A program made the position numbers and the translations under genes. Positions 1 to 8,414 of a DNA stretch of 64,000 bases are shown here, piece after piece; within the stretch, counting starts at the first letter, position 1; the number at the start of each line of letters is the position of its first letter. A model generated the notes under the pieces. The model was not told the DNA's origin. It did no database searches and was given only the letters and a program-made list of their open reading frames with translations. The stretch is from GCA-002700125 sp964434385 (lineage in GTDB: Bacteria; Chloroflexota; Dehalococcoidia; Lucifugimonadales; Lucifugimonadaceae): contig CAYSUW010000005.1 of the NCBI GenBank assembly GCA_964434385.1, forward strand, positions 16,024 through 80,023, read 5' to 3'.

Positions 1-846
1 TCCCCCAAAACAGCAATTTGAAACTTTTTCAGGAATCTCAATTTTTCCAATATTTCCCCCTGATGGAGAGAATATTTGTATTGAGTCCCAAGAACTAGTA
101 TAAATGTTGCCTTGAGAGTCTACAGAAAACCCATCAGGTACACCTGGATTTATAACTGTAAATACTCCTAAATCTTCTAAATAGTTGTTTTTTGTAACTT
201 TGAATTTTCTAATATGATGAGGTCTTTCTGGGTGAATGATTCCTCCAAAAGAAGCACCACTATCTGCAATATATAAAAAATTCTCGTCAGGAGAAAATGC
301 TAAACCATTAGGTTTGTCAAAATCATCACATACTATTTCAATCTGATTTTTTGTATTTACCCTGAACACATAGTTTCCGCCTAGTTCACTTTTAGACTTA
401 AAACCCTCTTCATTGGTCATGATTCCATATGGAGGATCAGTAAACCATATTGTTCCATCACTTTTTACTACAACATCATTTGGAGAGTTAAGTTTTTTTC
501 CTTGGTAATTATCAGCTATAGTTGTGGTTTTTCCGGATTTTTCTTTTCTTACTACTCTTCTTTTCCCATGTTGACAACTTACTAACCTTGCTTGTAGATC
601 TATGAAATTCCCATTATTGTAATCTGACTTTTCTTTGAAAATGCTCACAGAGGAATCTGAATGAAGGCAATACATTTTATTTTGAGGAACATCGCTCCAA
701 ACAAGTTGATCTTTCTCAAAATTCCAAGCAGGACCCTCTGCCCATTTGGTTCCTTCATATTTAATTTCTAAGGATGAATCATGTTCTATGAGATCCCAGA
801 ATTTTTCTGAATTTGCAATTAAGTATGGATGATTCACATTTTCCAT
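1..846 (-). CDS. SMP-30/gluconolactonase family protein (3' end outside window)
   Basis: Reading the minus strand from an ATG at 846 gives 282 codons with no stop before the window edge, so the C-terminus is missing. The product is a six-bladed beta-propeller lactonase of the SMP-30/gluconolactonase family. Family landmarks are visible: the early metal-ligand segment WAEGPAW (about residue 35), NSPNDVVV with the conserved Asn, the blade motif WFTDPPYG, and PDGFSVD with the metal-binding Asp near residue 250. Such enzymes hydrolyse sugar lactones, with Ca or Zn bound in the central channel. There is no signal peptide, so it is probably cytoplasmic. The gene lies two bases after the helicase-loader gene on the same strand and may be read through from it. 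Exact substrate unknown. Confidence 0.88.
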   Translation of the reverse strand, partial: MENVNHPYLIANSEKFWDLIEHDSSLEIKYEGTKWAEGPAWNFEKDQLVWSDVPQNKMYCLHSDSSVSIFKEKSDYNNGNFIDLQARLVSCQHGKRRVVRKEKSGKTTTIADNYQGKKLNSPNDVVVKSDGTIWFTDPPYGIMTNEEGFKSKSELGGNYVFRVNTKNQIEIVCDDFDKPNGLAFSPDENFLYIADSGASFGGIIHPERPHHIRKFKVTKNNYLEDLGVFTVINPGVPDGFSVDSQGNIYTSSWDSIQIFSPSGGNIGKIEIPEKVSNCCFGG

Positions 847-848
847 TA

Positions 849-1577
849 CTATCTTTTTCTGTGATCTGAAGTTCCTATATGAATAGCTGAAACAACTTTA
901 ATATCATTTAAACGTGATCTAATTGCTTCAGTGTATTCACCATAATTAAATTGGTCGTCTTCATTCTTTCGTGTAGTTATTACTGTTGGTAATCGAAGAT
1001 TATGTCTATTAACTATGATTTGATAAATTTTTTCAGATGCCCAATTACTTGAATTTTCAGATCCTAGATCATCGAGAATCAGAAATGGCGAGTTAATTAA
1101 CTCATCGAAATCAATTTTTAAAGAAGGATCTCTTTCCTCGAATGATTTTCTAAGCTTATCTAGTAAATTTGGCATAAAACAGAAATACACAGGTAGATTA
1201 TTTTTAATTCTATTTCCAGCAATAGCTAATGCCAGATGAGTTTTTCCTACACCAGTAGGACCTGTAATTAAAAAAAAACCCTCAATGTGTTTTTCCCATC
1301 TTTGGGCACTGTCAAGAGAGTGAGTTAAGATATCATTCTTTTCATTAGGATGATTAAAATTTTCAAAAGTTTGGGTTCTAATTTTTTCTAGAGATATGTC
1401 ACCCAAATTAGAAGTAATGTTTTTTGACAAAATCTCTTCTCTGTCTTTACTAATTTGTTCTTTCTGACATTGACATGGAATTAATTTGCCAAAATTCAAT
1501 GATCCTACACTTTCATTCTCATGACCTACCCATTTTAAATCAAGGCATAATTCACAATCATAATTATTTTTAGACAT
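849..1577 (-). CDS. dnaC: DnaC/DnaI/IstB-type AAA+ ATPase, helicase loader
   Basis: AAA+ ATPase of the DnaC/DnaI family that loads the replicative helicase on DNA. I start it at the ATG at 1577, giving 242 residues. The frame is open further upstream, but that part would overlap the neighbouring gene by about 100 bases, while this start overlaps it by 8. The N-terminus has a CxxC (residues 8-11) and a CxC (35-37) that could form a zinc site, as in DnaI-like loaders. Walker A GPTGVGKT is at 106-113 and Walker B LILDDLG near 155. IstB transposon ATPases share the fold, but dnaB and rplI just upstream argue for a chromosomal replication role. No transposase is nearby. Confidence 0.85.
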   Translation of the reverse strand: MSKNNYDCELCLDLKWVGHENESVGSLNFGKLIPCQCQKEQISKDREEILSKNITSNLGDISLEKIRTQTFENFNHPNEKNDILTHSLDSAQRWEKHIEGFFLITGPTGVGKTHLALAIAGNRIKNNLPVYFCFMPNLLDKLRKSFEERDPSLKIDFDELINSPFLILDDLGSENSSNWASEKIYQIIVNRHNLRLPTVITTRKNEDDQFNYGEYTEAIRSRLNDIKVVSAIHIGTSDHRKR

Positions 1578-1905
1578 GATTGGCTCTTGGGTTGTCTTTG
1601 AATTTTTGATTATATTCTTCCGATCTGTAGAAGTCTGACGATTTAAATTGTTTAGGATTTCCCCTAGATTTTCCATATTTCTCCTCTTTAAATTTTTTAG
1701 ACTTTATAAGCCAATTTCTGAAAGCGAATTTCCATCTTTTTAATTTTCTCGTTTCACTCCAATATAAAACAAATGATTTTGCTTCACTTGTCAGTTCTAG
1801 TTCATTAAATTCATCTTCAATGTCTTTTATATAATTTTCATCTAAGTCGTCTAAATTTACTTCAGTTAATCTATCTAATGTTTTTAACCAGTTATTATTA
1901 GTCAT
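1570..1905 (-). CDS. Small DnaD/phage-replication-like protein between dnaB and the loader
   Basis: 111-residue basic protein starting at the ATG at 1905, one base after the dnaB stop, and ending inside the start region of the helicase loader. The segment with FVLYWSE followed by LKRWKFAFRNWL resembles the C-terminal motif of phage and plasmid replication initiation proteins, where a Tyr-Trp pair is followed by an arginine/tryptophan-rich helix. The rest is charged, with no membrane segment. Its place between the replicative helicase and its loader suggests a primosome accessory role. That is inference from context and a short motif; no firm family can be named. Confidence 0.65.
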   Translation of the reverse strand: MTNNNWLKTLDRLTEVNLDDLDENYIKDIEDEFNELELTSEAKSFVLYWSETRKLKRWKFAFRNWLIKSKKFKEEKYGKSRGNPKQFKSSDFYRSEEYNQKFKDNPRANHV

Positions 1906-1906
1906 A

Positions 1907-3268
1907 TTAGCTTGATATTATTCCTCTAGCTGCATCATTAAAGGTTGCAAAATTATCATTAACTACTAACCAAACACTTCCAATGGGGCCATGGCGGTGT
2001 TTTGCAATAATAACTTCTGCCAAACCTTTGGGATATGGTTCAGTATTATTAGCTCTAATCCAATCCTCTTCGGTAGTAAATTTTTCTTCTCTATGAATAA
2101 AAGCTACTATATCGGAGTCCTGTTCAATACTTCCACTCTCTCTTAAATCAGACAATATTGGTCTATGTGATTGTCTTTGCTCTATAGATCTACTAAGTTG
2201 AGAAACCGCTAGTACAGGAACATGTAAATCTCGAGCCATTGCTTTCAATTCTCTAGAAATAGCACTTACTTCTTGAGCTCTATTATTATCTCGATTTCCA
2301 CGACTTCCATAAATTAACTGCATATAGTCAACTACTATAAAATCTAGACCTCTTTCTTTTTGCAGCCTTCTTGCTTTAGATCTCATTTCTATTACAGTTT
2401 GAATTGGAGTGTCATCAATCCAAATTGGTAAATCAGATAGTCTTCCTACAGAGTCAACTATTATTGCATCTTGTTCTGTAGTTGTTAAACGTAGACGGAG
2501 TCTATGTGTATCAATTCTGGACTCTGAGGATAATAACCTTAATGCAATTTGTTCTCTTCCCATTTCTAAACTAAAAATGGCAACTTTTTGATTGTTCCCA
2601 GCAGCATGTCTAGCTATATTTAATGCAAGGGTACTTTTTCCAATACTTGGTCTTGCTGCAAGAACTAACATATCTGATCTTTGAAGTCCTCCAAGTAAAT
2701 CATCTAAATCTCTAAATCCAGAAGGAATAGCTTTTTGAGTATCTTCTAATGAATCTTGAGGTAATATAAAAGTATCTAGTGATTCTCTTAAAGCAGTGAA
2801 ATCTTGACTTTCATGAGTAGTTCTTAATCCAAATATTATTTCTTCAGCTTGTCCTAAAGCTTGAGTTAAATCAGGGTTATCGTTGTATCCAATCGAAGCT
2901 ATTTCATTGGCTGCTCCTATTAAACGTCTCATAGTTGCAGTTCTTTGAACTATTTTCCCATAAAATTCTATGTGAAGATGAGTAGGTACTTGGCTAACCA
3001 TATAACTGAAGTAACCTCTTCCACCTTCAATTTCTTTTAGTAAATCTTCAGATTCTAGGAAATCTCCAAGTGTTTTTTCATCAATAGGTGTTCCTCTATC
3101 AAATAATGATAAACAAGCATTAAAACAAACACTGTTAGCTTTACTGTAAAAATCTTCGGGGTTCAAAAAACTAGTTACTTTTGTTATAGAATCTCCATCT
3201 ATGATTATTGAGCCAAGAACTGAAGTTTCAGCATCTAAATCATGAGGTGGTAATTTCTCTCCAAGCAT
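1907..3268 (-). CDS. dnaB: Replicative DNA helicase DnaB
   Basis: Hexameric 5'-3' replicative helicase that unwinds DNA at the fork. The 453-residue length is normal. The N-terminal DnaB domain begins PPHDLDAETSVLGSI, which is diagnostic. The RecA-like C-terminal domain carries Walker A ARPSIGKST at 205-213, a Walker B region ending VVDYMQL, and the SQLSRSIEQR helicase segment. No intein is inserted. It follows rplI by 17 bases, the widespread rplI-dnaB order, and leads into the small primosome-like gene and the loader, so replication genes are grouped in one operon. Confidence 0.98.
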   Translation of the reverse strand: MLGEKLPPHDLDAETSVLGSIIIDGDSITKVTSFLNPEDFYSKANSVCFNACLSLFDRGTPIDEKTLGDFLESEDLLKEIEGGRGYFSYMVSQVPTHLHIEFYGKIVQRTATMRRLIGAANEIASIGYNDNPDLTQALGQAEEIIFGLRTTHESQDFTALRESLDTFILPQDSLEDTQKAIPSGFRDLDDLLGGLQRSDMLVLAARPSIGKSTLALNIARHAAGNNQKVAIFSLEMGREQIALRLLSSESRIDTHRLRLRLTTTEQDAIIVDSVGRLSDLPIWIDDTPIQTVIEMRSKARRLQKERGLDFIVVDYMQLIYGSRGNRDNNRAQEVSAISRELKAMARDLHVPVLAVSQLSRSIEQRQSHRPILSDLRESGSIEQDSDIVAFIHREEKFTTEEDWIRANNTEPYPKGLAEVIIAKHRHGPIGSVWLVVNDNFATFNDAARGIISS

Positions 3269-3285
3269 TTGTAATCCCTAATTTA

Positions 3286-3912
3286 CTAATTATTTTTTTC
3301 CTCTTTTTCGGTATTTTCTTTAGGGACACTTAGTTCTTCTTGATTTTCTTCTGTGGTTAATTCTGGTTCAGGCTGTTCAACTTCTGGAATATTACTTTCT
3401 TTACTTTCTGAAACTGGTTTTGATTCAGTATCAGTTATTTCGAATACTTCTTCTTCCAAATTTGTTCCATCACTTACAACTTTTAATCCTAAATCTATAT
3501 TAATTCCTTCATAAAGTTTTACTGGAATTTTATAATCTCCTGTCATTTTAATTGGATTAGGGAATCTTATGTTTCTCCGGTCTAATTTTATTCCAGTTTC
3601 TTCTTCTAGTTTATCTGCTACTAATGTGTTAGTTACAGAACCATAAAGTCTTCCAGTAGGTCCAGTCTGCACAGTAATAGTGATGTTTTTTTCTTCAAGA
3701 GATTTAGCTTTTTCTTCCCATTGTTTTGATTCTATTAATCTTCTTTCTTGAGCTTCTTTTTGAAGTTTTGTTACTTGAACCATTGCAGATTTTGTAGCTA
3801 AAACTGCTAAGCCTTTGGGTATAAGATAATTTCTTGCAAATCCTGTTTTTACATCTTTTATATCTCCAGCCATTGCGGTAGGGAGTATGTCTTTTAAAAA
3901 TATTACTTTCAT
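3286..3912 (-). CDS. rplI: 50S ribosomal protein L9 with acidic C-terminal extension
   Basis: Ribosomal protein L9, which binds 23S rRNA near the L1 stalk. The N-terminal domain is canonical, with GDIKDVKTGFARNYLIPKGLA at about residues 16-36, followed by the long connecting helix and the C-terminal domain (GRLYGSVT). At 208 residues it is about 55-60 longer than usual. The excess is a low-complexity tail rich in Glu, Pro, Ser and Asn after about residue 150. It starts at the ATG at 3912, preceded by AAGGA, and is the first gene of the minus-strand replication operon. The upstream 226 bases are shared with the divergent acetyl-CoA synthetase gene. Confidence 0.97.
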   Translation of the reverse strand: MKVIFLKDILPTAMAGDIKDVKTGFARNYLIPKGLAVLATKSAMVQVTKLQKEAQERRLIESKQWEEKAKSLEEKNITITVQTGPTGRLYGSVTNTLVADKLEEETGIKLDRRNIRFPNPIKMTGDYKIPVKLYEGINIDLGLKVVSDGTNLEEEVFEITDTESKPVSESKESNIPEVEQPEPELTTEENQEELSVPKENTEKEEKNN

Positions 3913-4078
3913 CTTTTCCTTTTTATTTTTTCTTAATTTACATTAATTATGTAAAATTTTCATTTTTCAACACGGGTTATTTAAATTAAAGAAATATTTG
4001 TTTCTTAGGTTTATAATAATGAAAATGTTCATCAAGGCAAGAATTAGTATACCTTAAAAAGATTCCTAATTGTTGTAT

Positions 4079-4106
4079 TTGATATAAATTATTAATTTTA
4101 TATTAA
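4079..4106 (+). promoter_or_regulatory. Candidate sigma-70 promoter of the acetyl-CoA synthetase gene
   Basis: TTGATA at 4079-4084 and TATTAA at 4101-4106 are separated by 16 bases and lie 33 bases upstream of the start codon in the divergent rplI/acs gap. The region is so AT-rich that chance matches are likely, so this is only a candidate. Confidence 0.35.
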
Positions 4107-4138
4107 TATGATCAAAAGAATTTCTATCAGGAGGCGAA

Positions 4139-5890
4139 ATGGATTTTGAAGAAATCAAAAAACCAGATCAAAATCAATTTACAGTTAAGTCTAATATTGA
4201 AGATTATGATAACTCTTATAATAATTCATCATGGGATGAAATCTATTCGGAATTAGATTGGTTACCTGGTGGAGGTTTAAACAAAGCATATGAATGTATT
4301 GATAGACATGTTAACAATGGGTTAGGTGAAAAAATTGCTATGCTTTGGGAGGGGAAAAATGGAGAAGAAGAAGTATACACATTCAAACAATTGAAGGAAT
4401 TAACAGATAAATTTGCTAATGTTCTGAGTTCTTTAGATATTAAATTAGGAGATAGAGTTTTTGTTTTTATGGATCGACTTCCTGAATGTTATATAGCTGT
4501 TTTTGGAGGATTGAAGATTGGTGCTGTAATGGGACCTTTATTCTCTGCTTTTGGTCCTGATCCTGTAAAAGATAGAATGGAAGATGCAGGTGCTAAGCTA
4601 TTGGTTACTCAACCAGAATTAAGAGGAAAGATTTCTAGTATGTTGGATGAATTAGAAGATTTGGAAAACATTATTGTTGTGAATAAAGGTAATAGAGAAG
4701 ATAACCCACTAAGAGATAATGATCTTTCTTATGAAGATTTAATGGAAAAAGCTTCTTCTGATTTTTCTATTGCTAATACTAGTCAATATGATTATTCAAT
4801 AATGCATTATACTTCTGGTACCACTGGAAAACCTAAGGGAGCTGTTCATAGGCATCAAGCAATTGTTCAACAGTATGCAACAGGAAAATGGGCTTTAGAT
4901 TTTCACGAAGAAGATATTTATTGGTGTACTGCTGATCCTGGATGGGTTACTGGTACTTCTTACGGGATGTTTGCACCTTGGAGTAATGGTATTACTCAGG
5001 TTATATACGAAGGGGGATTTAGTGCATCTAAGTGGTACGGTATTATTGAAAAATACAAAGTTTCAGTTTGGTATACTGCTCCCACAGCAATAAGAATGTT
5101 GATGAAAGCAGGAGAAGAACCTGTGAAACAAAATAATCTTGAAACATTACGATTTATAGGTAGCGTAGGAGAACCTTTGAATCCTGAAGCAGTAATTTGG
5201 GGTAACAAGAATTTTGATCAAGCAATTCATGATAATTGGTGGCAGACTGAAACAGGAGCAATAATGTGTGCAAATTATGCATCAATGAATGTTAGGCCTG
5301 GATCAATGGGAAAACCGATTCCGGGAATTGAATTAGCAATTTTAGATAATGATTTTAACCCTTTACCTGCTAATCAACCAGGGTTACTTGCTGTCAAACC
5401 TGGATGGCCTTCTCAATTCCATGCATATTGGAATAATAGTGAAAGATATAATTCTAGGTTTAAAAAAACATGGTATATAACGGGTGACGAAGCATTAATG
5501 GATCAAGATGGATATTTTTGGTTTCAAGGTAGATCTGATGATGTTATAAACACTGCCGGTCATCTAGTTAGTCCGTTTGAGGTTGAAAGTGCATTAATTG
5601 AACATCCTGCAGTTGCAGAAGCAGGTGTGATTGGAATTCCAGATAAAATAGCTATGGAAGTTGTAAAAGCATTTGTTGCATTAAATTCAGGATTTGAATG
5701 GGATGATAAACTCAAGAGAGAGATAATGAGATTTACTAGAGAAAAACTTTCAGCTGGTGTAGCTCCTAGAGATATAAGCTATGTAGATTCTTTACCAAAA
5801 ACTAGAAGTGGCAAAATTATGAGAAGATTGTTAAAGGCAAGAGAATTAGGTTTACCTGAAGGGGACACCTCTACATTAGAGGATGATTAA
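4139..5890 (+). CDS. acsA: Acetyl-CoA synthetase (AMP-forming acetate-CoA ligase, AcsA type)
   Basis: Activates acetate with ATP and CoA to acetyl-CoA through an acetyl-adenylate. The 583-residue length matches the shorter Bacillus AcsA type rather than the 650-residue Acs. The P-loop-like motif YTSGTTGKPKGAVH is near residue 224. The adenylation motif WWQTETG, the hinge TGDEALMDQDGY and the C-terminal PKTRSGKIMRR with the catalytic, acetylatable Lys are all present. The start at 4139 has a perfect AGGAGG at 4129-4134. Related propionyl- or acyl-CoA ligases share these motifs, so acetate is likely rather than proven. Confidence 0.93.
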   Translation: MDFEEIKKPDQNQFTVKSNIEDYDNSYNNSSWDEIYSELDWLPGGGLNKAYECIDRHVNNGLGEKIAMLWEGKNGEEEVYTFKQLKELTDKFANVLSSLDIKLGDRVFVFMDRLPECYIAVFGGLKIGAVMGPLFSAFGPDPVKDRMEDAGAKLLVTQPELRGKISSMLDELEDLENIIVVNKGNREDNPLRDNDLSYEDLMEKASSDFSIANTSQYDYSIMHYTSGTTGKPKGAVHRHQAIVQQYATGKWALDFHEEDIYWCTADPGWVTGTSYGMFAPWSNGITQVIYEGGFSASKWYGIIEKYKVSVWYTAPTAIRMLMKAGEEPVKQNNLETLRFIGSVGEPLNPEAVIWGNKNFDQAIHDNWWQTETGAIMCANYASMNVRPGSMGKPIPGIELAILDNDFNPLPANQPGLLAVKPGWPSQFHAYWNNSERYNSRFKKTWYITGDEALMDQDGYFWFQGRSDDVINTAGHLVSPFEVESALIEHPAVAEAGVIGIPDKIAMEVVKAFVALNSGFEWDDKLKREIMRFTREKLSAGVAPRDISYVDSLPKTRSGKIMRRLLKARELGLPEGDTSTLEDD

Positions 5891-5892
5891 AA

Positions 5893-7146
5893 TCAATTCA
5901 GTATCCTGTGGTTTCTTTTCAGTAATTTTCCTTCCAAAATAACATCTGAAGGATTAATTGTCAGATTTCGAATATTATCGATAGGATTTTTTTCAAATGT
6001 TATAAAATCAGCTGATTTATTGGGTGAGATAGATCCTGTGATGTTATCAATTCTAAGACATTCTGCGTTTATGAGAGTCATAGTTTTTATTGCTTTCCAA
6101 GAATCATTTCCAAGAAATTCTACCATTGCCCATGCACTTGCAGCAGATTTTTCAAATGTTGCGTAAGCCATTCCCATATCTAATCCACCAGTAAGTTTTA
6201 CTCCTTGACTTTCCATTTTTGTAAATTGTTCAATCATATCTTGAGTTGTAATAGGTGATTTTGCTACAGACCAATTAGGTTTCCTCATTGGTAATCCTTT
6301 TTTTTCAGCTTCCATTCTTAATAATTCTGCTCCAATTGTTGGTTCAACAAATAATTGTTTTTCAGCAATTTTTGAAAAAGTTTCAATTGAATATCCGTCA
6401 TATTTGTTAGAAGGGTTTTTACTTAAAAATCTGCTGTGTATAAGATTATGAACTCCTGCATCAATACAAAATTTAGTAGACTTGGCTGATAGAGTATGAG
6501 CAGTTAAATAAACTCCCAGTCTTTCACATTCTTTTCTAGCTGCCTCTATTGTTTCAAAGTCATATTGAGGTTCTCTAGGGTTAGAAGTTGGAGTAAAATT
6601 TCCACCAGATGCCATTATTTTTATATGATCTGCGCCCAATTTAATTTGATTTCTGATAGCTTTGATAACTGAATCTTGATTATCACATTCTGTCCCAAAG
6701 AAATGACAATGACCTGAAGTGATAGTTATTGGTGTTCCTGCAATCAATAATTTCGGAGATGTGAAAATATTTGACTTCACTGCATCTCTTATTGGGAAAG
6801 CAATGTCATTTCTTGAGCCTATATCCCTTAATGTTGTTACTCCAGAATAAATTGCTTTTTTTAAATTTTCAGATGCTCTCAGAAGTAGTTGTTCTTTAGT
6901 TTCACTTAATAAAATGTCTAGAGCATCGTGAGTTGCACTGCAATGCATATGAGCATGAGTTTCAATTAACCCTGGAATAAGGTAAACATCTCCCAGATCG
7001 TGAATTTTGAATTCAGTTTTTTCTGGTAATTTACTAGTAGGTGTCACATCAATAATAGAACCATTTTCTACAATTATTGAGTGGTCAATTAGCCACTTGT
7101 CGAATTTTTCACTGCAAATATATTTTGATTTATATATAGATTTCAT
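5893..7146 (-). CDS. Metal-dependent amidohydrolase (imidazolonepropionase/prolidase-like)
   Basis: 417-residue TIM-barrel amidohydrolase. The first metal motif HAHMH follows the strand IPGLIET around residue 55-65. A carboxylate or lysine segment HIKIMASGG follows near 175, then TAHTLSA with a later metal His, and TGGLDMGMA near the end carrying the probable catalytic Asp. The C-terminal SADFITFEKNP segment is the return of the urease-like beta-sandwich. This subgroup includes Xaa-Pro dipeptidases and other cyclic-amide hydrolases; the substrate cannot be read from sequence. No signal peptide, so cytoplasmic. It converges on the acetyl-CoA synthetase gene with 2 bases between stops and diverges from the SelA-like gene. 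Confidence 0.85.
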   Translation of the reverse strand: MKSIYKSKYICSEKFDKWLIDHSIIVENGSIIDVTPTSKLPEKTEFKIHDLGDVYLIPGLIETHAHMHCSATHDALDILLSETKEQLLLRASENLKKAIYSGVTTLRDIGSRNDIAFPIRDAVKSNIFTSPKLLIAGTPITITSGHCHFFGTECDNQDSVIKAIRNQIKLGADHIKIMASGGNFTPTSNPREPQYDFETIEAARKECERLGVYLTAHTLSAKSTKFCIDAGVHNLIHSRFLSKNPSNKYDGYSIETFSKIAEKQLFVEPTIGAELLRMEAEKKGLPMRKPNWSVAKSPITTQDMIEQFTKMESQGVKLTGGLDMGMAYATFEKSAASAWAMVEFLGNDSWKAIKTMTLINAECLRIDNITGSISPNKSADFITFEKNPIDNIRNLTINPSDVILEGKLLKRNHRILN

Positions 7147-7244
7147 TTTCTTGATAAGATTTCATTTCAAATATGATAACCTTTTTATTTATAATTAAAA
7201 ACCAATTATTTAATATAACACTTTGTAATTTTTTGGAGAATTAA

Positions 7245-8411
7245 ATGTCAGATAATAAAGCAACTGCTATATATTCAGAGTTGGGGATAAGCCCAATTAT
7301 CAACGCAATTGGTAGTGTCACTTTACTAGGAGGTTCTACTCCACCTCAATCTGTATTGGATGCTATGGATGATGCTAATAGTACATATGTTCCTTTAGAA
7401 GAACTTGAAAAAAAAGCTGGAAGTTATATTGCTGATATGGTGGGAGCAAAAGCAGTTTATATTACTTCAGGTGCTGGTTCTGCTTTAACACTTGCTACTG
7501 CAGCTTTGATGGCAGGAGATAATGATGATCTCATAACAAAATTACCTGACACATCAGGAATGAAGGATGAAATATTGATTCAAGCTAGACAACGTTATCA
7601 TTATGAAAGATGTTTAACATTAGCTGGCGCAAAACTTGTTGAATTTGGTAATAAAAATGGTACTAATAGAGATGATTTAGAGTCCTCAATCACTGAAAAA
7701 ACTGTGGCTGTACATTATGTTGCTAATGAGACTTTTACAGATCCAAATGTATTATCCTTAGAAGAAACAATTGATATTGCGAAATCAAAAAATGTTCCTG
7801 TTATGGTTGATGCTGCCGGCCAAGTATATCCTATAGAGAACATTGGTAAATATGTAAACATGGGTGCTGAATTTTCAGCAATGGCTGCTAAATATATTGG
7901 GGCTCCTCACTCTACTGGTTTTGCTATTGGCACAGAAGAAATGATAAGAAAAATTTCTTTACATAGTTTTATAGCATATGAAATGAGAAGAATAAGAGGT
8001 GTAGGTAGGCCTCAAAAAATTGATAGACAAGAAATAATTGGTGCTGTAGCTGCAGTAAAACTTTGGACTTCTATTAATCATGAAGACCGATTATCGAAAG
8101 CTTATAAAATTAGCGAAACAATTGCATCTTATTTGAAAAATATTCAAGGAATTAAAGTTCAAGTAAAAGAAAACTCAATAGGTCATGATCCTTTTGGGGT
8201 AACAATAGAATTGGAAGATGATAACAAATCTTTATTAGATGTAGTAGAAAACTTAAAGAATGGAAAACCAAGTATCTGGCTAAGATGTAATTCAAATATG
8301 GATGGTGTTTTAGATGATTCTAAGCTTGCTGTTTCTCCTTTTGGTTTACAGGATGGAGAAGAAGAAATTGTTGGTGCAAGGTTGGCTGAAGAATTAAAGA
8401 ATTTAAATTAA
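7245..8411 (+). CDS. PLP-dependent enzyme of the SelA/DgaE-like family
   Basis: 388-residue fold-type I PLP enzyme. Visible landmarks are INAIGSVTLLGGS at the N-terminus, VYITSGAGSALTLA (phosphate-binding loop, around 75-90), PVMVDAAGQ with the PLP-ring Asp near 190, and MAAKYIGAPHSTG with the probable Schiff-base Lys near 218. This pattern is typical of the L-seryl-tRNA(Sec) selenium transferase-like family, whose members include D-glucosaminate-6-phosphate ammonia-lyase. It is too short for true SelA, and no selB or tRNA-Sec is seen, so a lyase or aldolase-type catabolic role is more likely. The downstream dehydrogenase starts 3 bases after the stop, implying a two-gene operon. Confidence 0.8.
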   Translation: MSDNKATAIYSELGISPIINAIGSVTLLGGSTPPQSVLDAMDDANSTYVPLEELEKKAGSYIADMVGAKAVYITSGAGSALTLATAALMAGDNDDLITKLPDTSGMKDEILIQARQRYHYERCLTLAGAKLVEFGNKNGTNRDDLESSITEKTVAVHYVANETFTDPNVLSLEETIDIAKSKNVPVMVDAAGQVYPIENIGKYVNMGAEFSAMAAKYIGAPHSTGFAIGTEEMIRKISLHSFIAYEMRRIRGVGRPQKIDRQEIIGAVAAVKLWTSINHEDRLSKAYKISETIASYLKNIQGIKVQVKENSIGHDPFGVTIELEDDNKSLLDVVENLKNGKPSIWLRCNSNMDGVLDDSKLAVSPFGLQDGEEEIVGARLAEELKNLN

Positions 8412-8414
8412 CTT

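Noticed and set aside
849..1577. IstB of an insertion sequence
   Set aside because: No istA transposase, no terminal inverted repeats, and the gene is grouped with dnaB and rplI.
1578..1676. Longer helicase-loader start at 1676
   Set aside because: It would overlap the upstream gene by about 100 bases; the internal ATG at 1577 directly precedes the conserved Cys motif.
7245..8411. True selenocysteine synthase SelA
   Set aside because: Too short for SelA, and no selB, selD or tRNA-Sec is seen in the window.
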